Below, piece by piece: positions 16,777-25,444 of a DNA stretch of 64,000 nt. Position 1 is the stretch's first letter, and the number at the start of each line of letters is the position of its first letter. Location of the stretch: the NCBI GenBank assembly GCA_041744755.1, contig JBGTKC010000074.1, positions 1 to 64,000 of the forward strand. Reading direction: 5' to 3'. The stretch is from CALDTK01 sp041744755. Its GTDB lineage: Bacteria; Bacteroidota; Bacteroidia; Chitinophagales; Saprospiraceae. The notes under the pieces are model-generated. The model had not been told where the DNA came from. It made no database searches and saw nothing but the letters and a program-made list of their open reading frames with translations. A program made the position numbers and the translations under genes.

Positions 16777-18087
16777 ATGAGCAATATCGTGGCCATTGTC
16801 GGCCGGCCCAACGTGGGTAAGTCTACGCTGTACAACCGCCTCGTCGGCGAGCGCCGGGCCATCATCGACAACGAGTCCGGCGTGACGCGCGACCGCCAGT
16901 ACGGCACCTGCACCTGGAACGGGAAGACGTTCACGGTCGTGGACACCGGTGGCTTCGTGCGCGGCTCGGACGACATCTTCGAGGCGGCGATCCGCGACCA
17001 GGTCCGCATCGCAATCGAGGAGGCGGCCATTATCGTCCTCGTCGTCGACGTCGAGACCGGGATCACGGACCTCGACGAGCAAGTCGCGCGGATGCTACGG
17101 CCGGTCGACAAGCCGAAGATGCTGGTCGTCAACAAGGTGGACAACCACCAGCGCCTGCTGGAGGCCAACGAGTTCTGGAGCCTCGGCTTCGACGAGACGT
17201 ACTTCCTGTCGAGTATGTCGGGCTCGGGGACCGGCGAGCTGCTGGACTCGGTGACGGCGCAGCTCACGGAGGACAGCGTGCCCGAGGGTCTCGATCCGAA
17301 CGTCCCGAAACTCGCCATCGTCGGCCAGCCGAACGCCGGCAAGTCGAGCGTCGTCAACGCCCTGCTCGGCGAGGAGCGCAACATCGTGACCGATATCCCG
17401 GGCACGACGCGTGACTCGATCCACACGCGCTTCACGAAATTCGACAAGGACTTCTACATGATTGACACGGCGGGACTGCGTAAGAAGGCCAAGGTCCACG
17501 AGGACCTCGAGTTTTACTCCGTAATGCGCGCCATCAACGCAATTGAGGATTCGGACGTGTGCATCCTCCTCATCGACGCCACCGAGGGCGTCGAGGCGCA
17601 GGACATGTCGATCATCCGCGTGATCCAGAAGCGCAACAAGGGCCTCGTCATCGGGATCAACAAGTGGGACCTGATCGAGAAGGACACCAACACGATGCGC
17701 GACTACGAGAACGCCATCCGCGCGCGCATCGCTCCATTCAGCGACGTACCGATCGTGTTCACGAGCGCCACCGAGAAGACGCGCCTCCTGCAGCTCGTCG
17801 AGGAGGCCCTGCGCGTGCACGAGAACCGCAACCGCAAGGTATCGACCTCGGAACTCAACCGCGTCATGCAGGAGGCCTTCGAGAAGGTGCCCCCGCAGGC
17901 GAGCCGCGGGCGAAGCGCCAAGATCAAGTACGTCACGCAGCTGCCGACCTACTACCCGGCCTTCGCCTTCTTCACCAGTAATCCGAAGCAGGTTAAGGAT
18001 TCGTACCGCAACTACCTCGAGAACCAGCTCCGCGAGGCCTTCGACTTTAGTGGCACGCCGATTGGGGTATTTTTTAGAGAGAAATAG
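16777..18087 (+). CDS. der: GTPase Der (EngA)
   Basis: Der is a double GTPase needed for 50S subunit assembly. The 436-residue protein has two G domains: the first with GRPNVGKST (residues 8-16), DTGG and NKVD; the second with GQPNAGKSS (about 184-192), DTAGLRKKAKV and NKWD. The C-terminal KH-like domain follows (LPTYYPAFAFFTSNPKQVKDSYRNYLENQLREAF). Length fits the family. It lies directly after era, a plausible ribosome-assembly pair, although the strong hairpin between them may separate their transcripts. Confidence 0.97.
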   Translation: MSNIVAIVGRPNVGKSTLYNRLVGERRAIIDNESGVTRDRQYGTCTWNGKTFTVVDTGGFVRGSDDIFEAAIRDQVRIAIEEAAIIVLVVDVETGITDLDEQVARMLRPVDKPKMLVVNKVDNHQRLLEANEFWSLGFDETYFLSSMSGSGTGELLDSVTAQLTEDSVPEGLDPNVPKLAIVGQPNAGKSSVVNALLGEERNIVTDIPGTTRDSIHTRFTKFDKDFYMIDTAGLRKKAKVHEDLEFYSVMRAINAIEDSDVCILLIDATEGVEAQDMSIIRVIQKRNKGLVIGINKWDLIEKDTNTMRDYENAIRARIAPFSDVPIVFTSATEKTRLLQLVEEALRVHENRNRKVSTSELNRVMQEAFEKVPPQASRGRSAKIKYVTQLPTYYPAFAFFTSNPKQVKDSYRNYLENQLREAFDFSGTPIGVFFREK

Positions 18088-18093
18088 GAATTC

Positions 18094-18185
18094 CAAAGTC
18101 CAAATTATGAATTCCAAGTGGACTACCGCACAGTGACGCCGCGCGCGGTAGGTCAAATTGGAATTTGAAACTAGCCATTTGAAAT
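18094..18185. repeat. AT-rich inverted repeats after der
   Basis: The der-rfbC spacer is AT-rich in a GC-rich setting and repeats short AATTCCAA-type words in one orientation (around 18090-18115) and TTGGAATT in the other (around 18155-18170), so it can fold. No gene is seen. It may serve as terminator and promoter. Confidence 0.45.
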
Positions 18186-18192
18186 TATCGGT

Positions 18193-18738
18193 ATGATCAC
18201 AGACACCCCCATCCCCGGCGTCAAGATCTTCGACCCGAAGGTCTTCGGTGACCAGCGCGGCTACTTTTACGAGGTGTACAGCGCGAGACTGTGGGCGGAG
18301 GCGGGCGTGCGAGATGTCTTCATCCAAGACAATCAGGCCTACTCCAGTCGGGGGGTCCTGCGGGGCCTCCACTACCAGCGTGGTGCGGCGGCGCAGGCAA
18401 AATTGGTCCGCGTTATCGACGGCGAGGTCTTCGATGTCGCCGTCGATTGCCGACCGGACTCACCCACCTACGGCGAGCACTTCGGCATTGTGTTGAGCGG
18501 CGAGAACAAGCGGCAACTCTACGTGCCACGCGGCTTCGCGCACGGCTACGTGGTGCTGAGCGCGACGGCCGTCTTTGCCTACAAGTGCGACAACTACTAC
18601 GCACCCGGCGCCGAGGGCGGCCTGCGCTACGATGACCCGGCCCTGGGGATCGACTGGGGGATCGAGAGTGAGGCTGTGCAGCTGAGCGAGAAGGACCGGA
18701 TCCTGCCGACCTTTGGGCAGCACCTGTCGGCTGTTTAG
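18193..18738 (+). CDS. rfbC: dTDP-4-dehydrorhamnose 3,5-epimerase
   Basis: This enzyme epimerises C3 and C5 of dTDP-4-keto-6-deoxyglucose in dTDP-L-rhamnose synthesis for surface polysaccharides. The 181-residue product has the family pattern FDPKVFGDQRGYFYEVY, RGLHYQ (about residues 57-62, with the catalytic His), YVPRGFAHGYVVLS and KCDNYYAPGAEGGLRYDDPALGIDW. Length is normal for RmlC. It is followed 146 bases on by rfbD, the next step of the pathway; rfbA and rfbB are not in the window. Confidence 0.96.
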   Translation: MITDTPIPGVKIFDPKVFGDQRGYFYEVYSARLWAEAGVRDVFIQDNQAYSSRGVLRGLHYQRGAAAQAKLVRVIDGEVFDVAVDCRPDSPTYGEHFGIVLSGENKRQLYVPRGFAHGYVVLSATAVFAYKCDNYYAPGAEGGLRYDDPALGIDWGIESEAVQLSEKDRILPTFGQHLSAV

Positions 18739-18884
18739 CGAACAAGCGTGCGCTAAATTCGTAGAGATTGCTACGCCAGCTACACGGCTCGCGTGCGTAA
18801 CTGCTCAACTCACGACAAGGCCGCGTTTCGACAGGCCACTAAACGACCCTCAAGCTACGTAGGCAACTAAACAACCGCTTCCTC

Positions 18885-19742
18885 ATGAAAATCCTCATCA
18901 CCGGCGCGAACGGTCAGGTCGGCATGGCACTCAGGCGCCTATTGGCGGGCTCGACGCACGAGATCGAGTTCACCGACCGCGACGAGCTCGACATGCGCGA
19001 CGAGGAGGCCGTGCGGGCGTTCGCGATGCGGTTCAGGCCGGAGGCCATCGTCAACTGCGCCGCCTACACCGCCGTGGACAGGGCCGAGAGCGAGGTCCAG
19101 GCCTGCGTCGAGATCAACCAGGATGCCGTGCGAGTTTTGGCGGAAGCCGCCTCCGAGCTCGACGCGCGCTTCGTCCACCTCTCGACCGACTACGTCTACC
19201 ACAACGGCATCAATCGCCCCCTACGCGAGAATGACCCCACCGAGCCACAGAGCGTCTACGCGCGTACGAAACTGGCTGGGGAGCAGGAGGCCAGTGCGGC
19301 GTTCGCCAAAACCGTGATCCTGCGCACGAGCTGGGTGTACGGTCTCGAAGGCCACAACTTCGTCCGCACCATGCAGCGCCTCGGGGACGAGCGCGACGAA
19401 GTCACGGTGGTGAGCGACCAGATCGGCGCCCCCACCTTCGCAGACGACCTGGCCGCCGCCATCCTCCACGTCGTCGAAACGCCCGACTTCGCGGCGGGCA
19501 CCTACAACTACGCCGGCCTTGGCGTGGCCAGTTGGTACGACTTCGCCCGCGCCATTATGGAGGCCTACGAGCTTCCATGTACTGTCAAACCTATCATGAC
19601 GAGCGACTACCCGACTCCGGCCCCGCGGCCGGCCTACAGCGTGCTCGACCTCAGCAAAGCCCGCGGCGCCGGCCTCGCGATGCGGCACTGGCGCGAGGCA
19701 CTGGCGGGGTTCGTCTCGCAAGAGACAGTGCCGACGCACTAG
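18885..19742 (+). CDS. rfbD: dTDP-4-dehydrorhamnose reductase
   Basis: RmlD reduces dTDP-4-keto-L-rhamnose to dTDP-L-rhamnose with NAD(P)H. The 285-residue protein begins MKILITGANGQVGMAL (Rossmann GxxGxxG), has HLSTDYVYHNG and the catalytic YxxxK (YARTKLAGE, about Tyr125 and Lys129), and RTSWVYG. All are normal for the extended short-chain family. It is paired with rfbC. A perfect-stem hairpin motif at 19134-19148 is read as Val-Leu-Ala-Glu-Ala and a looser copy (loop GAAC) lies at 19298-19312. Confidence 0.96.
   Translation: MKILITGANGQVGMALRRLLAGSTHEIEFTDRDELDMRDEEAVRAFAMRFRPEAIVNCAAYTAVDRAESEVQACVEINQDAVRVLAEAASELDARFVHLSTDYVYHNGINRPLRENDPTEPQSVYARTKLAGEQEASAAFAKTVILRTSWVYGLEGHNFVRTMQRLGDERDEVTVVSDQIGAPTFADDLAAAILHVVETPDFAAGTYNYAGLGVASWYDFARAIMEAYELPCTVKPIMTSDYPTPAPRPAYSVLDLSKARGAGLAMRHWREALAGFVSQETVPTH
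19134..19148 (+). repeat. GTTTT-GGC-GGAA-GCC hairpin motif, in rfbD
   Basis: This perfect-stem copy has loop GGAA and is read in frame as VLAEA. Confidence 0.85.
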
Positions 19743-19774
19743 CGGACGCCCCCGCCGACGTTACCTTGCCGCAA

Positions 19775-22576
19775 GTGACCATACCCTTCCCCCTCCGTCG
19801 ATTCGCCCTGGCCACCGTGGCGCTCCTCAGCGTCCTATCGGCAAGCGCCACCCACAACCGCGCCGGCGAAATTCGCGTACGCCAGATCGACAACTCCTTC
19901 ACAGTCGAGGTCACGGTCGTGACCTACACCGCGTTCCAGGGCAACTCCGCCGACGCGGACCGAGACTCGGTGCTCGTGTCGTGGGGGGACAACTCCCCGG
20001 GGCAGTGGGTTCTGCGGGCCAACGGACCAGTCGTAGCGGGCCTACGGAAAGGCGAGCCGATCGGGCCGAACATTAAAGTGAACTACTACATCGCGCGCCA
20101 TACCTACTCCGGTCGCGCGCTCTTTCCCTACGTGATCGGGATGCAGGACCCCAATCGCGTCGACAACATCATCAACATCAACAACGGCGGCTCGGTCGAT
20201 GTCGAGTTCTACATCCGGACCTCGTTCTCGTTCCTCGACCGCGACTTTCAGGGACCGAACAGCACCCCCGAGCTCCTCCAACCGCCGATCGACGAGGGTT
20301 GCATTGGGCAGGTCTTCACGCACAATCCCAATGCCTTCGACCCCGACGGCGACTCACTCGCCTACCGACTCGGCGTGCCGCTCAGAGGCGAGGGCGTCCC
20401 AGTGGTCAACTACCAACTGCCCGGCGAGATCGGCGGAACGGGTGGCACGAGCACCTTCGACCTAAACGCTAGGACCGGGACCATCACCTGGTCGAGCCCA
20501 CGGCGTCCCGGCAACTACAACGTGGTGATCCTAATCATCAGCTACCGCAACGGCCAGCCGATCGATACAACCGTACGCGATATGCAGATCTCGATCCGCA
20601 CCTGCGACAACCGCCCGCCCGTGATCGAGGTGGGGAACGAATACTGTCTCGTCACCGGGGAAACCGTGACCATCGATCCGGTTGCCACGGCCCCGCTCGC
20701 CGACAACGCTCAGCAGGTCCGCCTCACCGCGACCAGCCCCACCCTTCAGCCCAACTTCTTCTCGCCGGCTACCTGGAACGGGGATACCCTCTACCACCCA
20801 CAGCCCTGGTCGCGCCAGTACCAGTGGCAGACGGTGTGCGAACACGCCGCGCGCTTCCCGTACCAGGTCATCTTCAAGGCCACCGACAATGCCGCCGAGT
20901 TCAACAATCCGAACAACCTCTCCCGCCTTGAGGTGGTGAGTATTAAGGTCTCGGCGCCGCCACCGCAGGATCTGCAGGTAATCGCCGACAACGGACTCGT
21001 AGACCTGAGCTGGGCCGCGCCCTACGCCTGCGAGGACGCGCGCGAGAGGTTCTTCTACGGCTTTAGCGTGTGGCGGCGTGAGGGCTCGAATCCCTTCCCC
21101 TACGACAGCTGTCGCCAGGGGCTCGACGGCCGGGGGTATACGCGGATCGCGATCCGGCAACGGACTACCGACAACGGTCGCTACGTCTTTACCGACGACG
21201 ACACCGAGCGCGGGCGTACCTACTGCTACCGTGTCCTCGCGCAATTCGTACGCTACACCAGCTCCAACAAGCCGTTTAATTCAGTAGAGTCACTACCGAG
21301 CGCGGAGGTCTGTATCCAGAGTTCGCGCGACCTGCCGCTGCTCACGAAGGTGGACGTCCTCACCACCGACCCCGCGACCGGCAGTATAGACGTGCGGTGG
21401 ACGCCGCCTGTAGCCTCGGACCTGGATACGAACGTCAACCGTGCGCCCTACACCTACACCGTGCTGCGCAGTCCGGGCATCGGCACGAGCAACTTCACTG
21501 CCGTGGCCGGTACCCAGCGCACGTACCCCACCTTCGCGGCGCTGCGGCGCGACACCCAGTACATCGACACGGGGCTCAATACACAGGCGCAGGGCTACAC
21601 CTACGGCATCCGCTTCTCGAGCGCGGGCCAGACCACACCCCTGCCCCCGCTGGCCTCGTCGAGCGTCTTCTTGACCACGACGCCCTCCGACCAAGCGACC
21701 CAACTCTCGTGGACGAGTTCGACGAGCTGGGAGAACGTCCGATACGCCGTCCTGCGACAGAACGCCAGCGGTGGGTTCGACACGATCGCCAGGGTCACGA
21801 GCAGGAGTTACGTAGATCCCGACCTCGCGAACGGCACGGAGTACTGCTACAAGATAGTTGCCTACGGCACGTACGGCGTGAGTACGATCTACGGGCCGCT
21901 GATCAACAACAGTCAACGGAGCTGTTCGGTGCCGCGCGACGTCGAGGGGCCGTGCCCGCCCTCATTCACGGTCGCCACCGTCTGTGACGATCTCTCGCCA
22001 GATAACATCCGGCCGCCCTACCCGACTACGATCGCCTACAGTTTTGGCGGCAGCTGTACACCCACCGGCGATCTCGCCGCCGTCCGCGTCTACACGGTGT
22101 CCGACTCCCTCGCCAGCGACCCGGTCTTGCTCGCCGAACTCGCCTACCCGGACGTGACGAGCTTCCGGATCGAGGACGAACAGCAGATCGCGCGCTGTTA
22201 CGTGCTGAGCGCGGTGGACAGCATCGGCAACGAGGGCACGTTCACGGATGTCATCTGCGTGGCCAACTGTCCGCTCTACCAACTCCCCAATGTGTTCACC
22301 CCGAACGGCGACAACCAGCACGACGTCCTGCGTCCGCGGATCAATCGCTTCGTGGACCGCATCGATATCGATATCTACAACCGCTGGGGCGTGAAGGTGT
22401 ACGAGAGCGAGGACCCGCTCCTGGGCTGGGACGGTACCAACCTCTCGGGTGAGCCCGTAAACGACGGCACCTACCTCTACAAGTGCCGCGTCTACGAGCG
22501 CCAGCCCGACGGCAGCGTGGTCGAGGTCGGCAATGCGCCGCTGAGTGGCGCGATCGAGGTCCTACGCGGGAAGTAA
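19775..22576 (+). CDS. Type IX-secreted protein with gliding-motility C-terminal domain
   Basis: The 933-residue product has a signal peptide (RRFALATVALLSVLSASA) followed by THNRAGEI, a start often seen in gliding-associated Bacteroidota proteins. The middle holds Ig-like and fibronectin III-like stretches (PTSPP-style turns, YCYRVLAQF, YCYKIVAYG). The last ~95 residues (LPNVFTPNGDNQHDVLRP, then IYNRWGVKVYES and GWDGT, DGTYLYKCRVY) are the CHU_C type B sorting domain used by the type IX system. It is therefore probably exported and attached to the surface as an adhesin or matrix protein. The start is GTG at 19775 (a TTG at 19766 is the alternative); rfbD ends 32 bases upstream. Confidence 0.9.
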   Translation: MTIPFPLRRFALATVALLSVLSASATHNRAGEIRVRQIDNSFTVEVTVVTYTAFQGNSADADRDSVLVSWGDNSPGQWVLRANGPVVAGLRKGEPIGPNIKVNYYIARHTYSGRALFPYVIGMQDPNRVDNIININNGGSVDVEFYIRTSFSFLDRDFQGPNSTPELLQPPIDEGCIGQVFTHNPNAFDPDGDSLAYRLGVPLRGEGVPVVNYQLPGEIGGTGGTSTFDLNARTGTITWSSPRRPGNYNVVILIISYRNGQPIDTTVRDMQISIRTCDNRPPVIEVGNEYCLVTGETVTIDPVATAPLADNAQQVRLTATSPTLQPNFFSPATWNGDTLYHPQPWSRQYQWQTVCEHAARFPYQVIFKATDNAAEFNNPNNLSRLEVVSIKVSAPPPQDLQVIADNGLVDLSWAAPYACEDARERFFYGFSVWRREGSNPFPYDSCRQGLDGRGYTRIAIRQRTTDNGRYVFTDDDTERGRTYCYRVLAQFVRYTSSNKPFNSVESLPSAEVCIQSSRDLPLLTKVDVLTTDPATGSIDVRWTPPVASDLDTNVNRAPYTYTVLRSPGIGTSNFTAVAGTQRTYPTFAALRRDTQYIDTGLNTQAQGYTYGIRFSSAGQTTPLPPLASSSVFLTTTPSDQATQLSWTSSTSWENVRYAVLRQNASGGFDTIARVTSRSYVDPDLANGTEYCYKIVAYGTYGVSTIYGPLINNSQRSCSVPRDVEGPCPPSFTVATVCDDLSPDNIRPPYPTTIAYSFGGSCTPTGDLAAVRVYTVSDSLASDPVLLAELAYPDVTSFRIEDEQQIARCYVLSAVDSIGNEGTFTDVICVANCPLYQLPNVFTPNGDNQHDVLRPRINRFVDRIDIDIYNRWGVKVYESEDPLLGWDGTNLSGEPVNDGTYLYKCRVYERQPDGSVVEVGNAPLSGAIEVLRGK

Positions 22577-22590
22577 GAAGTCGACTTTGG

Positions 22591-22605
22591 GGCTTTCGCC
22601 AAAAC
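22591..22605 (-). repeat. GTTTT-GGC-GAAA-GCC hairpin motif, spacer copy
   Basis: A canonical copy lies 14 bases after the stop of the type IX-secreted protein and 50 bases before the riboflavin synthase start. Confidence 0.9.
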
Positions 22606-22654
22606 CTGCCCCCGGCTCGCTCGTTCAGTGATCCGTCACAAAGAAAGTGCACGC

Positions 22655-23257
22655 ATGTTTACGGGAATCGTCAAGGCCATCGGGGAGGTGAGCGCCATCG
22701 AGCGCGAGGGCAGTAATATCCACTTCACGGTGAGCTCGCCGATCTCCCGCGAGACCGCCGTCGACCAGAGCGTCGCGCACGACGGCGTGTGCCTCACGGT
22801 GACCCGCCACAGTGACGCGACCCACACCGTGACCGCCATCCAGGAGACCCTCGACCGCTCCACGCTCGGAGATTGGCGCGTCGGGACCCGCGTCAATCTG
22901 GAGCTCGCCATGCAGGCCGGCGCCCGCCTCGACGGACACATGGTGCAGGGTCACGTCGATTGTACGGCCGAGTGCACGAGCGTCGCCGACGTGGGCGGCA
23001 GCTGGAATTTCAGGTTTTGCTTCGAGCCCAGCGAAGACCGCGTCCTGGTCGACAAAGGGAGCGTGTGCATCAGCGGCGTCAGCCTCACGGTGGTCAGACC
23101 GACGATAGACAGTTTTGGCGTAAGCATCATCCCGTATACCTACGAGCACACGGGCTTCCGGGACCTGAAGGTAGGAAGTCGGGTTAATCTAGAGTTCGAT
23201 GTGATCGGGAAGTACGTCGTGCAGTACGCGCGGCTGTACGGGAGCCTTGGACGCTAA
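22655..23257 (+). CDS. ribE: Riboflavin synthase, alpha subunit
   Basis: The enzyme dismutates two 6,7-dimethyl-8-ribityllumazine molecules to riboflavin. The 200-residue product starts with the diagnostic MFTGIVKAIGEV, has GVCLTVT, GHMVQGHVDCTAE and, in the second lumazine-binding repeat, KGSVCISGVSLTVV and YEHTGFRDL. Length matches the two-domain alpha chain. The ATG at 22655 is chosen because MFTGIV is the conserved N-terminus. A near-perfect hairpin motif (loop GTAA, last stem pair lost) is at 23112-23126. Confidence 0.96.
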   Translation: MFTGIVKAIGEVSAIEREGSNIHFTVSSPISRETAVDQSVAHDGVCLTVTRHSDATHTVTAIQETLDRSTLGDWRVGTRVNLELAMQAGARLDGHMVQGHVDCTAECTSVADVGGSWNFRFCFEPSEDRVLVDKGSVCISGVSLTVVRPTIDSFGVSIIPYTYEHTGFRDLKVGSRVNLEFDVIGKYVVQYARLYGSLGR

Positions 23258-23288
23258 ATACGCAATGGAGAGGCGAGGAGCGTCCACA

Positions 23289-23699
23289 TCAAGTAAGGAG
23301 CGAAGCGACGATGTGTCTACCACCACCTCTCTCCCGGTACTCACACAGATAGATCCCCTGCCAGGACCCCAGCAGCAGTCGCCCGGCACTGAACGGCAGC
23401 GCCAACTGCACGCCCGACAGCATCGCCTTCACGTGCGCCGGCATGTCGTCCGGGCCTTCGAGCGTGTGCCGCATGCCGGCCATCCGCTCCGGGGCCAGCT
23501 GATCGAAGTAGAGGTCGAGATCGTGGCGGACATCCGGGTCGGCGTTCTCGTTGAGGCATAGCCCAGCGGAGGTGTGCTGGAGTAGGAGGAGTAAGAGCCC
23601 ATCGCCTTTCGGCAAAACGAGCTGAGACATCACCTCGCGGTGGACGAGGTGAAAACCCCGCGGTTTTGGCGAAAGCCGGATGAGTTGATGCTGGATCAT
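23289..23699 (-). CDS. YjbQ/UPF0047 family protein
   Basis: The 136-residue product carries the family motifs LLQHTSAGLCLNENADPDVRHDL, with invariant Thr-Ser and Asn-Glu residues, and GSWQGIYLCEYRE near the end. The family is also called the secondary thiamine-phosphate synthase group because some members can complement thiE; its natural role is unsettled. It converges on ribE. Two hairpin motifs lie in the first third of the gene, in opposite directions, at 23604 and 23663, an unusually high density. Confidence 0.85.
   Translation of the reverse strand: MIQHQLIRLSPKPRGFHLVHREVMSQLVLPKGDGLLLLLLQHTSAGLCLNENADPDVRHDLDLYFDQLAPERMAGMRHTLEGPDDMPAHVKAMLSGVQLALPFSAGRLLLGSWQGIYLCEYRERGGGRHIVASLLT
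23604..23618 (-). repeat. GTTTT-GCC-GAAA-GGC hairpin motif, in yjbQ-like gene
   Basis: A copy with swapped stem (GCC/GGC), read as Val-Leu-Pro-Lys-Gly on the coding strand. Confidence 0.87.
23663..23677 (+). repeat. GTTTT-GGC-GAAA-GCC hairpin motif, in yjbQ-like gene
   Basis: A canonical copy, antisense to the gene and read as Leu-Ser-Pro-Lys-Pro near its N-terminus. Confidence 0.9.
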
Positions 23700-23769
23700 G
23701 ACCGTCAAACATGAGGCCGGCGTGGGGATAGTTCGCACATTCTGCGCCCGTTCCCGTTGACCTAAACCT

Positions 23770-24675
23770 ATGCAGCCAATCATTGCCGTCGCGGGCGCCA
23801 CCGGGGACCTAGGACACCGCATCGTCGAGGCGCTCGTCGCGCGGGGTGCGACTGTCCGCGCGCTCCTCCGCCCCGGAACCCCGGAGGAAGCGCAGGCGAA
23901 GCTCCGCGCTGCCGGCGCCCGACTGGCGATCGCTACGCCGATGAACGTGATCGAGATGACGCAGGCGCTGCTCGGCGTACAGTGTGTCGTGTCGGCGCTC
24001 AACGGCCTGCGCGACGTGATTATCGACCGACAGACGGTCTTGCTGAACGCCGCTGTACAGGCGAAGGTCCCGCGCTTCATCCCGTCCGACTACTCGGAAG
24101 AGTTTCGGCACGTCGAGCAGGGGTCTAATCGCAATCTCGAGCTGCGGCAAGAGTTCATGCTCACGGCCTCCGCAGCGCCCATCGCGGTGACTTCCGTCCT
24201 GAACGGCGCCTTTATGGATATGCTCGGCGCCGAGATGCCGATTATCCAACCCGCGATCAAGCGCGTGCTCTACTGGAAGAGCAACGAGCAAGCCCTCGAC
24301 TTCACGACCAAGGATGATGTCGCCGCCTACGTCGCCGCCGTCGCTACCGACGCGGAGCCCACGCCCCGTTGGTTGCGGATCGCCGGGGAGACTACCTCGG
24401 CCGCGGGCCTCGCCGCGACGATGACAGCCGTCACGGGCGACAAGTACAAGACCCTCTGGGCCGGGAACATGACCACGCTCGGCGCGATGATCAAGATCGC
24501 GAAGCTGGTCGCGCCCCAGCCCGACGAGGCGTTCCCGCCGTATCAGGGGATGCAGTACATGCGGGACATGTTTAGCGGAAAAGGCAAGCTCCAGAAGCTC
24601 GACAATGATCGGTATCCAAAGTTGGCGTGGTCGCGTACCGCCGAGGTGCTACGGGAGAATAAGGTCGGGACGTAA
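23770..24675 (+). CDS. NmrA-like NAD(P)-binding oxidoreductase
   Basis: The 301-residue protein opens with a Rossmann fold, IIAVAGATGDLGHRIVEALVARG (GATGDLG), and continues with RALLRPGTPEEAQAKLRAAGARL and the RFIPSDYSEEF segment typical of the NmrA/isoflavone reductase-like atypical short-chain family. Substrate cannot be told; such proteins range from redox sensors to small-molecule reductases. It is divergent from the YjbQ-like gene, with a 70-base shared upstream region. Confidence 0.8.
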   Translation: MQPIIAVAGATGDLGHRIVEALVARGATVRALLRPGTPEEAQAKLRAAGARLAIATPMNVIEMTQALLGVQCVVSALNGLRDVIIDRQTVLLNAAVQAKVPRFIPSDYSEEFRHVEQGSNRNLELRQEFMLTASAAPIAVTSVLNGAFMDMLGAEMPIIQPAIKRVLYWKSNEQALDFTTKDDVAAYVAAVATDAEPTPRWLRIAGETTSAAGLAATMTAVTGDKYKTLWAGNMTTLGAMIKIAKLVAPQPDEAFPPYQGMQYMRDMFSGKGKLQKLDNDRYPKLAWSRTAEVLRENKVGT

Positions 24676-24711
24676 GCGCGGGGCCGTAAGCTCACACCTC
24701 GAAGCTCGCCG

Positions 24712-25251
24712 ATGCTCAGCCGCTATCGACTGCTACTTCTCTGCATCCGGCTCCTGGCGCTGTATGACTACTCCACTACGCTCGACCCCTTTACTTCACG
24801 CTTGGGATGAGCGCTATCACGCGCTGGAGGCCAAGAGTCTGCTCGACGATCCTTTCCCACCGCTCCTCTACCGCGAGGCTCTACTCGCATATCCGATCGG
24901 TGATTGGACCGCCAGTCATGTCTGGCCTGACAAGCCGCCCCTTTTTTATGGCAGATCGCTGCTTCCCTATCGGTCTTCGGACTGGAGCCCTGGGCCGTGA
25001 GGCTACCCTCCGCTCTCCTTCGAATCGCGACGGCCGTCCTCACCATCGACAGTCCCCGGCGCCAAACCCGCCGCGGAGACATTGCCCTCCTCTGTACAGC
25101 CCTTTTCGGATTTTCGGCATACCAGCTCAAACTGAGCAGGTGTGGCGGTGCTATCGACCACAACGACATCACGTTTACGGCTTACGTGCTGGCTAGCCTG
25201 TGGGCCGGGGTGCGCTATGAGACGAGTGCGCCTCCCGGTGGGGCTGAGTGA
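24712..25251 (+). pseudogene. Broken GT39-type membrane glycosyltransferase
   Basis: Pieces of one protein appear in three frames: a start MLSRYRLLLLCIRLLALYD (24712 on), then LLHAWDERYHALEAKSLLDD and IGDWTASHVWPDKPPL, then, after a shift near the T-run at about 24943, LWQIAASLSVFGLEPWAVRLPSALLRIATAVL and FGFSAYQLKLSRCGGAIDHNDITFTAYVLASLW. The DERYHAL and KPPL segments match the first periplasmic loop of lipid-linked sugar transferases of the ArnT/PMT kind. Two frameshifts and an early end (about 180 of some 550 residues) mark it as a decayed gene. Sequencing error could explain a shift but not the truncation. Confidence 0.75.
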
Positions 25252-25444
25252 TTTAGAGTCACTGGCTTAAGGCTCAGGGAGAGAGGAGCAGTCCAGGTAC
25301 CATCGGGGCAGTGCGTACACCTTCCCACAGCCTTAGCCCGGTAGACTAACCCACGACGATGGCATCGGCGACGTTACGGGGCGCAGTGTTTGGCGGGATC
25401 GACGTGCGCGGATAGCTTTGGGCGGAGCAAAATCCGCCGCCCCC

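Noticed and set aside
17095..18372. A 425-codon minus-strand frame over der and rfbC
   Set aside because: It spans two well-supported genes on the other strand and their spacer, with a composition typical of an antisense shadow.
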